Shown here: piece after piece, positions 52,354 through 62,018 of the stretch
How positions within the stretch are numbered: the stretch's first letter is position 1
Layout of the letters: each line of letters opens with the position of its first letter
Assembly (NCBI RefSeq): GCF_963576675.1
Contig: NC_088916.1
Coordinates: 2,557,001 to 2,621,000, forward strand
Direction: 5' to 3'
Length of the DNA stretch: 64,000 nt
DNA from: Euphorbia lathyris
Lineage: Eukaryota; Streptophyta; Magnoliopsida; Malpighiales; Euphorbiaceae
Position numbers and translations under genes: made by a program
Notes under the pieces: generated by a model
Told to the model about the DNA's origin: nothing
The model's input: the letters and a program-made list of their open reading frames with translations, nothing else
Database searches by the model: none

Positions 52354-52969
52354 TATAAATAAACACAATGAAAGAAGATGAAATTATTAGGTTCTTGTGG
52401 GATAGTCTTGCATGAAGAGATACAGAGTGGAATTGAGCCAAGGATGACTTGCCACATATATTACGTAGTAGGGAGGGAGTGCATCAGTTAGGTTTAAGTC
52501 GCATATCAAACTGGTTGAATTCGGTTTTTGGTTCGGTTTCTTTACACATTTCGGTTCGATTTGACAAAAAATGTAAAAAACCGCACCAAACTACACATAT
52601 TTTACATTATTATTATAATATTTGATTTTACAAGTTTAATATTTTTTTTATTGGTGTTAGATATATTTTGAAATATTTCAATTTCTTTTTATTGTTAGAG
52701 ATAAGTTTCACATGTATCTGTTATTTTCTATTTTTTAATTAAAGTCAGTTTGTTCGGTTTTAAATCGAACCCAATCCAATATTCAATTCGGTTATATTTC
52801 AGGTTTAAATATTATTTGGTTCAGTATTAATATCAATTATTATATTTCTTCGATTCAGTTCGGCTCAATTTTGAAACGATGCACTACATAGGAATATATA
52901 TTGGTGTGGCAAGTCTCCTTGGTTCTACTTCGTTCTATATTTTCTCATGTGAGACTCAAGGCTTGTCAT

Positions 52970-53153
52970 TAGGGCTGAACGTGGATTTCGAAGATTTTTT
53001 AACCAGACCGAATACTTGAAAAAAATAATATAGAATTGGATTGAACCGTTAACTTTTTTTATAGGATCGAACCGAATTGTACCATTGACTTTATTAGATA
53101 CAATTATAGAGATTTTCAAATCCTCGAATTGTATCGAACCGTATTCATCCCTA
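52970..53153. mobile_element. Small hAT-type MITE with perfect 8-bp duplication
   Basis: A 184-bp element that begins TAGGGCTGAACGTGG and ends CGTATTCATCCCTA. CTTGTCAT flanks both sides exactly (52962-52969 and 53154-53161). It is non-coding. Confidence 0.8.
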
Positions 53154-53161
53154 CTTGTCAT

Positions 53162-53681
53162 ACTTGACTAATATTTCAATTTTGTTTCAAATATTTATCT
53201 TCTATTTTTCCTTGTAATATGTATCTTCTTATTTAAATGCATTATGTGATTCTTTGTTGATGCGGTCGAGAAGCAAGCTTACGGGAATTTGATGTAATGA
53301 CAATTTCGCAATTTTGGTCAATTTTGGGTTTTGGTTTTTGGCGTTTCCAGACTCATTGGAATCAGATCAAGGATTAAAAGTCATCAACTTTGCTCATGAA
53401 CGACGCCTTTTTTTGGAATTATTTAGGTCTTTAAAAGCACAATTTACTGTTTTGATATTATTTTCGTATTTTCCTGTTTTTTCTTTCATTTGTCGTGTAA
53501 GATTCTATCTACGGTTTTACTATTGACTTTGTTTTGGTTGTAAGGAGTCTTTGATATTTTTAATAGTATATTTCTATTTTCTAAAGGTCTCTGAAGTTTT
53601 GAAGGTTATTGATATGCAATCATGTGGGATTCAACTATTAGTAATAAATTCTTCGATTTTGTTGCGTTATTTGTTGTAACT
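53162..53681. other. Spacer before a Ty3/gypsy 5' LTR
   Basis: T-rich DNA with no recognised gene. A 70-codon frame at 53314-53526 has no domain. Confidence 0.35.
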
Positions 53682-54224
53682 TGATGCGGACATCCTAACT
53701 ATGGCCACCGCCCAAACACGCCCTGGCGGATCCTCCGACGCCACATACCACACAAGCAACACAAGCACCTATCAGGGCGGATCCTAGGGATGCACAAGTG
53801 GAGCGGATCCTGGCATATACGAAAGGGGCGGATCTCAGATTATAAGAGAGGGCGTATCAACTTCTATCCCTAGGCGGATCTCCAGGCTTACTTCCTCACG
53901 AAGTAAATCACCAGCCACCCTGACTTTCCGTACCTGCACCTCTGTACGAATTGTCTGGGCGTGTTACCTATTTTACCATTTTGTCTACCGCTTTGTTGTA
54001 ACCCTAGTAGGGGTAGTCCTGGTCTTTATTATCATTAGGGGGATGTATTTAAACCCTCACTTTTGTAAGGATAGACAACTTTTATCAATAAAAAATCATT
54101 CTCTTTGAGAACCAAAGGTTTATACCTTGTTATATTGGGATTCACTCCTTCTAGTTTAGCTAGAGAAGAACCTCTTTATTGGTTTATGATTAAAACCTTC
54201 ATTTATCGCTTTCAATCTGTATCA
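53682..54224 (+). repeat. 5' LTR of a second Ty3/gypsy element
   Basis: It begins TGATGCGGACATCC and ends CTGTATCA two bases before the primer-binding site, giving 543 bp. Its U3 part carries five GGCGGATC words plus one variant between 53725 and 53881. The downstream part has a polyadenylation-like CAATAAAAAATC near 54087. The partner LTR is not in the window because the element is cut at 57055. Confidence 0.75.
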
Positions 54225-54226
54225 GT

Positions 54227-54239
54227 TGGTATCAGAGCC
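54227..54239 (+). promoter_or_regulatory. Primer-binding site, initiator-Met tRNA
   Basis: TGGTATCAGAGCC, a full match to the usual initiator-Met tRNA complement, starts two bases after the LTR. Confidence 0.9.
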
Positions 54240-54271
54240 GATCGTTTCCTGACCTGAAACTTCTTTTGGCA

Positions 54272-55195
54272 ATGGTTCAACCCCGACAACCGCAAGATTC
54301 CATGAAGGCCAGCGACCGGAGATATGAAGAGCTGAGGGAGCACCTCGCGGAACAAATCCAGGCCAGCATTGAGCAGCAGAAGCAAACCGACCAACGGTTC
54401 CAGGAGTTATCCACTTCCTTGGAAAACTTCAAACTGGAGGTCCTTGCCTTGGTCAGACCATCCGCCGGAGAGTCAGACCAAAGGAGGAAAGGAGTCCTTG
54501 AACAACGGCCCCAAAGGCAACCCACGCCACCCAGACTGCCATTGGCAAATGTTCAGCTTCCACGGATGGGTCCTAGGGATCCTGAGGTAAGAAGACCCAA
54601 CTATGTCCTTGTGCATAATGCTGATAGTGATAGTGATGACTTTGAGGATATTGGGGATGATGGTGCCTTTAGAACTATGAGGGATGTTGGTCCGGTTGAC
54701 AACAGACGTGTGGGCATCGCTAGGACAGACCCAGGTCTAGGAAACTTTGACAGAGATGATGCTTTTAAGCTAAAAATAGACTTACCGTATTTTGGGGGTG
54801 AGTTGGATATAGAGGGGTTCCTAGACTGGTTATCTGAGGTGGAGCGATTCTTTGAGTATGCTGGGATTCCTGATGAACGAAAAGTGAGGCTGGTGGCGTA
54901 TCGATTGAAGGGTGGCACCTCAGTTTGGTGGGATCAGTTGAGGGAAGAAAGGAGAAGAGGTGGCAGGGATCCGATTAGATCTTGGCTACGGATGAAGGCG
55001 ATGTTGAGGGAGCGGTTTCTATCGCCAGACTATGAGCAGTACATCTACAGTTCATACCGGGGATGCTCTCAAGGAACCCGAAGTGTCCATGAGTATACCT
55101 CAAAGTTCTTGAGGCTGCCGGCAAGGGCTAACTTATCGGAGACCGAAAGTCAAAAGACTTCTAGGTACTTAGAAGGGTTAAGATACCACATCTAG
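54272..55195 (+). pseudogene. Ty3/gypsy Gag, capsid region (broken)
   Basis: It starts at ATG 54272, 33 bases after the primer-binding site. An N-terminal coiled coil (about residues 10-60), an acidic S/D-rich segment and the capsid domain follow: KIDLPYFGGELDIEGFLDWL, VERFFEYAGIPDERKVRLVA, GGTSVWWDQL and a SV.EYT..F..L tail. This Gag type is typical of plant chromoviruses. A TAG at 55193-55195 stops it, with a second TAG at 55211-55213 in the same frame. Confidence 0.85.
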
Positions 55196-55213
55196 GATCG
55201 TATCGGCACATAG

Positions 55214-55660
55214 ATGGTGGTTCGGGTACAAGACGCCAGAAACTTAGCTCTTAAGGCCGAATCCCAACTAAACGGGAGATCCAGGAGATCTGCCACTACC
55301 GAGCATACGCTTGGAGGAAGAGATAACATGAAGCCTTATGACAAAGGCAAGCAGGTGGTGAGTGCCAGTGGGGCAAAGGTCAACAATGTGGGAAGGGGAT
55401 CTATCGGAGATACCAGGCCTTACAAAGAAGTACCTATACCACCTAAGAGCAACAACCCATACGCCAGGCCAACACCTTTTAAATGTTTCAGGTGCAATGA
55501 GCCAGGTCATAGGTCCAACAAGTGTCCTAGGTGGAAGAGCGCCAACATGGTGGAAAGGTATGAAGATGACTATGAAGAAGGGGATGAAGTGTTTTGTGAG
55601 CCCTTAGGAGAAGATGATGACGAGGCAGATGAAGAAAGATACGCCATTCATGTGGTATGA
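55214..55660 (+). pseudogene. Ty3/gypsy Gag C-terminus with zinc knuckle
   Basis: Same frame as the capsid piece. It contains the end of capsid, a basic/serine linker and CFRCNEPGHRSNKC, a standard CCHC knuckle at about residues 92-105, followed by an acidic stretch. It ends at TGA 55658-55660, and protease sequence continues in the same frame. Confidence 0.85.
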
Positions 55661-55663
55661 CGT

Positions 55664-56215
55664 TTGTTAGTCTCCAGCCGGATAGAAGGAGATCAGAGGC
55701 ACCAACTATTCAGGATCCGCTGTCTCGTGAAAGGCGGACGATGCAATGTAATAATAGATAGTGGCAGCCAAGAGAACATTGTGAGCAGCAGCGCCGTTCA
55801 GAAATTCGGGCTATTGGCGGAGGCGCATCCTGACCCCTATAGGGTGGGGTGGATCAAGAACGTGGGTGAACTTAGAGTGAACCAGAGATGTAGGGTGCCT
55901 ATTGAGATTGACGATTATAGGGATGAAATCTGTTGTGACGTGGTCGATATGGACGTCTGCCACCTATTGTTGGGCAGACCATGGCAGTTTGATAACGATG
56001 CCATCCACGCAGGAAGAGGGAATACTTACAGATTTGTAAAGAATGAGGTGAAGTTCGTACTTACGCTAATGATGAGAGAGCCAAAGGTCGACGAGAAGTC
56101 TACCTTGGTAGTCTGTCCCACACACAAATCATTTATCAGCGAATGTGAAGAGAGCCAGATGGTGTATGTTGTAATGGTTAAGGCGAATCACGAAGCATTC
56201 CCAATGGACAAATGA
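55664..56215 (+). pseudogene. Ty3/gypsy aspartic protease
   Basis: Same frame again. The active site reads VIIDSGSQENIVS (Asp at about residue 31), followed by VDMDVCHLLLGRPW and NTYRF..N...F typical of gypsy retropepsins. The TGA at 56213-56215 interrupts the protease-RT linker. Confidence 0.85.
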
Positions 56216-57054
56216 GAGATTCCGAATGAAGTGACCCGCCTACTTGGCGAGTATCCGGATCTTTTCCCTAAGGAGTTACCAAGTGGGTTACCACCTTTGA
56301 GGGACATCCAACATCATATCGATCTTGTGCCTGGGGCTAGTTTACCAAGTCTACCCCATTATTGAATGAGTCCAAAGGAGAATGACATCATGAGGTAGAA
56401 GGTGGAAGAACTCATCGAGATGGGATACGTTAGGGAAAGTATGAGTCCATGCGCCGTTCCAGCCCTACTTACGCCCAAGAAGGATGGATCTTGGCGGATG
56501 TGTGTGGATAGCAGGGCTATTAACAAGATCACTATCAAGTATAAGTTCCCTATTCCAAGGCTGGATGATATGCTAGACCAACTTGGCGGATCCAGAGTTT
56601 TCTCCAAGATTGATCTCCGGAGTGGGTATCATCAGATACGAATTCGATCTGGGGATGAGTGGAAGACCGCCTTCAAGACCAGAGATGGATTGTATGAGTG
56701 GTTAGTTATGCCCTTTGGGATGACTAACGCCCCCAGTACATTCATGAGGCTGATGAATCAGGTGCTTCGCCCGGTGATTGGAAAGTTTGTAGTTGTGTAT
56801 TTTGATGACATCCTGATTTATAGCCAGACCTTGGTGGAACATGTGGAGCATTTGCATATAGTGTTTGACCTGTTAAGGAAACACCAGTTATACGCCAACA
56901 CTAAGAAGTGTGATTTCGTCATGGAAAGCCTGGTTTTCCTTGGGTTCGTGGTTAGTGGCGACGGAGTCCAAGTTGATGGGGAGAAGGTAAGAGCCATCCG
57001 AGAATGGCCCACTCCGAGGAATGTGGGGGATATCAGGAGTTTTCATGGGCTAGC
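56216..57054 (+). pseudogene. Ty3/gypsy reverse transcriptase, truncated by insertion
   Basis: Same frame, with a TGA at 56363-56365 and a TAG at 56396-56398 in the N-terminal approach. The open part from 56402 has [45 protein letters not shown] and the catalytic [10 protein letters not shown]. Sequence breaks off at 57054/57055 in the connection region, where the LTR of the Ty1/copia element begins. RNase H and integrase are absent from the window. Confidence 0.9.
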
Positions 57055-59126
57055 TGTTGGAAATAGGGCTAAGGTATAGCAGCGGAAATATAAAAATTTT
57101 AGCCTACTTCCTTTTAACCATAGGATCCGTTAATCGTTATTTCATATAAAGAGGAATAAGAAGAAATACCTTTCGTTGATCAATCTACCGTTGCAAACGA
57201 AGTGCCCACAACTTCAAAGGAGAGGTAAACTGTTTACCAATCTGCCCCTATTCGAAACAGACCTTTCAGACCTTCGAACGACAATCCCTTCGGTGGAAAC
57301 ATGGAAGAATATGTCTAGAAGCTACTGTCCAAAAATCACGACGATCCGACGGTTCAATCTTCGGGAATCCTCGAAATAGTGAACTGACCTGATGTAGGCG
57401 AAGAAAAACGAATTTCTCCCTTTTGATTGTTTTTCTTCTTTCGTGAACACGGTGAGATTAAGTTAGAATCAACCCTTATGAGATGCAACCAAAATAGATT
57501 GCCTCTAATAAACCAACACAAGATCAAAGAGAAAGAGGGATGAATAAGATTAATCAAACGATGGAATGCCGTATGAATTCTTGTCCACGAACTTGGGGAT
57601 GGAAATTCACTTTCTCTCTCTAAATGCAATTTTCGAAAAACTCAAGTAGGGGAGGAAGAAGCATGGGTCGAAATTCACATGTAGGAGGGGTATATATATT
57701 TGCTTGTATCTAAACCCTAGTTAGATAGGAATATGTTACTTAATAGGAATCCAATTCGGAATAGGATTTCTAATTATTATCTTACTATATATCTAATATA
57801 ATTAGGATAATAATAAATAACCTAGTTAGATAATAATATGAGTATATTAATCTAATTAAAACTTCTAACTTGATTATCTCTTAATTAATTTAATTTCACA
57901 ATCCTAATCAAATTAGGATGAATGGAATAAATTAATTCCTTACTCAAATACATATAAATTTCGGCCCCTCCATGTAATTGGGCCTTACTGGGCTTAATTT
58001 TGGGCTTCCATCTATTAATCATATCCATCTCTCATTTGTTTCCAAGTCTTATGTGTGATCCATTAGGTCCTTACTACTTCTGGCCGTATGCAACCTATTA
58101 AATTAATTTCTTTAAGAATTATATTTAATCCCTTGCATAACGGAATGATGTACAGAGTATGTTATTGGCAAGTCCGTAATCATTCCCCCAGAGTCCGTTA
58201 AGAAGACAGGTTGATTCTGTCGTTAATCCTTTCGTATTAGTTACGGTATAATACGATCCTTTATCATCTACATCCTTGAACTGAATCTTATGACTATGGG
58301 TAATCTCAAGTCACATATAGCGAGACGTTCATTTTACTTGTTATTGGCCGAGTCAACTCAAAAGATAGGTTAAGTGAAATCCGAATTTCTACTCTTAAGC
58401 TATCACCTTGCAAGGGTTTAGAGTCGAGTCTTCCACAAGCGATCCTTGGATGTATCTCCCATTCATCGGGAGTGATAAATACTCAATCCAATGTATAACT
58501 ACCCTGACATTACCTCCTGTGACACCCAACCTTTGCAGTTCACACCCCAGAGTCATCTCTGTTAAGGATCATGGGACCACGCGATCAAAGTCTCACATTC
58601 AGTAATTCAGGATGACCAATTAACATTCCTTTGAGTCTGAGGATTAGTTATACCTATTAATACCAATGAGATGAACAGGTGACAAGGATGAATCTACCCA
58701 TCCTGTTATCTCAAGTCGGATCCCCAATCCTAATGAACAACGTTTCACCGGATCTATATAACTGTCCAGATATCTATATATGTGAAGCTTGTGAGATCAG
58801 CTTTCTGTCAGACAGAAGACATTGTTACATACAAGTCTCAATAGTGATATATCAATCCTAAACATATCACTTGACTTGGGGTGGTTTTAAGTTTATTAGT
58901 TTATTATAAAGTTTTGTCTCACTTCATGCTTGTATGAACACTTTATAATCACTTTAAACAAACTTACGAATTTCCTTTTATTAGACTTTATTTAGTGCTT
59001 TAAAAGGGATTGCCTTTATATAGTTATAAAACATATATCTTATTAAAACAAATGATATAAAGAACAATTCATTTACAATAAGTTTGTATCCTGCAACAAT
59101 TGTCTATAGGACACTAAACCCCAACA
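57055..59126 (-). repeat. 3' LTR of the second Ty1/copia element, 2072 bp
   Basis: Ends are TGTTGGAAATAGG and AAACCCCAACA (TGTTGG...CCAACA). The adjoining internal sequence ACTCCCACTC is a GAGTGGGAGT polypurine tract on the coding strand. No partner LTR is in the window, so the boundary rests on the inverted ends, the polypurine tract and the break in the RT it entered. It is non-coding. Confidence 0.75.
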
Positions 59127-59140
59127 TACTCCCACTCGGA

Positions 59141-59944
59141 CTAAAGCGAATTGTTTCTAAAACTTATCCCAGTAGAAGTTAAATGATGATCATGTACTTT
59201 CTGGGCCAATGGCTTTGTCAACGGATCTGCAACGTTGTCCTCGGTAGGTACTCTTTCTATTCTCACATCTCCTCTAGCCACAATCTCTCTGATGATGTGG
59301 TATCGCTTTAGGTAGTGTTTGGATGCATTATGAGACCGTAGTTCCTTTGCTTGCGCAATGGCTCCATTGTTATCACAGTACAGAGTAATGGGATTGACAA
59401 TGTCAGGCACCACTCCTAGTTCTGTAATGAACTTTCTAATCCAAAACGCTTCCTTTGCCGCTTCCGCAGCAGCGATGTACTCTGACTCGGTCGTAGAGAA
59501 AGCCACGCTTCCCTGCTTGAAACTCTTCCAACTGACCGCGCCCCCATTCAAGATAAACAGGTATCCTGATTGCGATTTAAAATCATTCTCATCTGTGAGA
59601 TGACTAGCGTATGAAAATCCTTCAATTTTTAGATCTCCTTCTCCGTACACTAGGAACATATCTTTAGTCCTTCTCAAGTATTTAAGAATGTCCTTGACGG
59701 CAATCCAATGCTCGTCTCCCAGATTCCCTTGGTAACGACTCGTTACTGATAACGCGAACGCTACGTCAGGTCTAGTGCATAGCATAGCATACATAATCGA
59801 ACCGATCGCGCTGGCATACGGGACTACAGCCATGCGTCGTTTGTCATCATCAGTTTTAGGACATTGATGATTGTTTAACTTCACTCCATGTACCATGGGT
59901 AAGTTACCTCGTTTCGATTCAAGCATGCTAAACCGATTTAGCAC
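59141..59944 (-). pseudogene. Ty1/copia RT end and RNase H
   Basis: It holds the end of RT (SAIGSIMYAMLCTRPDVAFA, SRYQGNLGDEHW) and RNase H (GFSYASHLTDEND, STTESEYIAAAEAAKEA, LYCDNNGAIA). It follows a TAG at 59963-59965 in the same frame; the intervening six codons are open. One RNase H aspartate position reads Ser-His rather than the usual D (GFSYASH versus GYTDAD in the other element). Confidence 0.85.
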
Positions 59945-59962
59945 CTTTTCAATGTATGTAGC

Positions 59963-60751
59963 CTATGAAAGACCAAGCAGTCTACGCGATCTATCTCTAT
60001 AGATCTTTATACCAAGTATATAGGCTGCTTCACCAAGGTCTTTCATTGAGAAGTTACCGGATAACCAAACTTTCACCGATTGTAATAGAGCAATGTCATT
60101 TCCCATTAACAGTATATCGTCCACATATAGTATGAGAAATGCTATAGAGCTCCCACTTGCTTTCTTGTAAATGCAAGCTTCCTCGCAATTTTGTTCGAAA
60201 CCAAATTGTTTTATGGTTTCGTCAAAACGCTTATTCCAGCTTCTAGATGATTGCTTGAGTCCATAAATGGATCTCTGAAGTTTGCAAACTTTATTTGCAT
60301 CCTTTGATATGAAACCTTCAGGTTGCATCATGTATACATCCTCAAGCAGGTTTCCGTTTAGGAAAGCTGTTTTCACATCCATTTGCCAAATCTCATAATC
60401 AAAATGAGCGGCAATTGCAAGCATGATTCTAATTGATTTGGACATAGCAACGGGAGAGAAGGTTTCGTCATAATCAACGCCTTGTTTTTGACGATATCCT
60501 TTCGCTACCAACCTAGCTTTGTAGGTGCTAACCTTTCCATCCATGTCAGTCTTCCTTTTGAAGATCCACCTGCACCCGATGGGTTTTATTCCTTCGGGTG
60601 GATCAACCAAAGTCCACACTTGGTTAGTATACATGGAATCCATTTCAGAATCCATAGCCTCAAGCCATGCTTTAGAATCTGGACTAGTAAGAGCCTCTTC
60701 GTAGTTTTCGGGTTCGTCGTCTAACACGGGAACCTCGTCATCATCTCCCAC
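59963..60751 (-). pseudogene. Ty1/copia reverse transcriptase
   Basis: Most of RVT_2: WTLVDPPEGIKPIGCRWIFK, YKARLVAKGYRQKQGVDYDE, MDVKTAFLNGNL, IYGLKQSSRSWNKRFDE and the catalytic ILYVDDILLMGND. It ends at TAG 59963-59965. The link to the integrase piece upstream is frameshifted just before 60751. Confidence 0.9.
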
Positions 60752-61764
60752 TAGAAAACCATATCTAACTGGGAGTTCATGAGTGATCTACGAATAGGTG
60801 CCACTGGAGTCTCATCTAATGGGACTTCTTCGGGTACTTCAACCGCTTCTGTTGTTTTAGCCGGCGTCTCTTCCTCTTGAACTTCGTCGAGTTCAATCAC
60901 GCTTCCCTTTTGTGTTTCTTCGAGAAACTCTTTCTCTAAGAAGGTTGCGTATCTGGATACTATTACTTTCTGATCATCTGGATGATAGAAGTAATACCCT
61001 ACGGTCTCTTTGGGATATCCAATGAAGAAACATTTATCAGATTTAGAATCTAATTTTTCGGGCGCAATGCGTTTGACATATGCCGAACAACCCCATACTC
61101 TCATAAATGAGAACACAGGTTTCCTACCAACGAACAATTCATACGGTGTGGAACTAGCGGATTTAGTTGGTACTCGATTTAGGGTGAAGAGGGCAGTTTC
61201 TAAGGCATAGCCCCAAAACGTCTTTGGAAGTAAGGCCATGCTCATCATAGATCGTACCATATCTAATAGGGTACGGTTTCTCCTCTCGGATACACCATTG
61301 TGTTGTGGTGTATAGGGAGGTGTCCATTGTGAGCATATCCCACATTCAGTTAGATAATTCAGAAAATCATCAGAAAGATATTCGCCACCTCGATCAGATC
61401 GAAGTGTCTTTATTTTCTTTCCTAATTGATTTTCCACTTCATTCTTGAAGCATTTGAACTTGTCAAAAGCTTCTGATTTGTGCCTCATCAAGTAGATATA
61501 ACCATAGCGAGTATGGTCATCTATGAAGCTAATGAAGTATTTGAATCCTCCTCTTGCTTGGACTGACATAGGACCGCATACATCTGAATGAATAAGTCCT
61601 AGAGTGTCTGATACACGCTCACCTTTATTACTAAAGGGTGTCTTTGTCATTTTACCTTTTAAACATGATTCGCATGTTTCCAATGATTCAGGATCAATTG
61701 GATCTATAAGCCCATCTGAATGTAGCTTTAGCATGCGTCTCTCGTTTATATGACAATGCCACAA
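60751..61764 (-). pseudogene. Ty1/copia integrase
   Basis: GAG-pre-integrase zinc residues (WHCHINERRM, then CESCLKGK), DDE core with D in LIHSDVCGPM, D in LRSDRGGEYL and E in GVSERRNRTL, and the C-terminal KCFFIGYPKETVGYYFY block. The N-terminal side loses frame before 61764, with stops and shifts in the pre-integrase region. The downstream end leaves frame near 60780. Confidence 0.9.
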
Positions 61765-62018
61765 GTAAGTTGAATTATCTAGCTTATGTCTTTTGGTATC
61801 AATTGCGAAAACATAAATCTAATACATAAATCCCATTTTGTGATATTCCTGAAAAATAGAAAATCCCATCTCTATAAAAATCGCAATGTTTGTTCTTTAT
61901 CGAAATATAGAACATACCAGATGTTGGAGTGCCGGCTTTTTCCCTTCTTAAGGGTAGCTAGGTACACCAAACAGTTTCTTTTCCAATGCCTTTCTTCACC
62001 ACAGAAGTGGCTGTTAGA
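61765..62018 (-). pseudogene. Decayed Gag zinc-knuckle and pre-integrase scrap
   Basis: The minus strand has HFCGEERHWKRNCLVYLATL, a Gag CCHC knuckle and its usual following residues, near 61940-62012. It is joined within about 90 bp to broken pre-integrase sequence (NGIYVLDL-like in one frame). Protease has been deleted. Confidence 0.6.

Larger units (their letters stand above)
57055..62018 (-). mobile_element. Second Ty1/copia retrotransposon, 5'-truncated, minus strand
   Basis: A 3' LTR (57055-59126) is followed, going against the coding direction, by RNase H/RT, integrase and a scrap of Gag zinc knuckle. The element inserted into the RT of the Ty3/gypsy element. The 5' LTR and most of Gag and protease are missing; the sequence changes to an unrelated LTR at about 62018. 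The lineage was not assigned beyond Ty1/copia. Confidence 0.85.
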
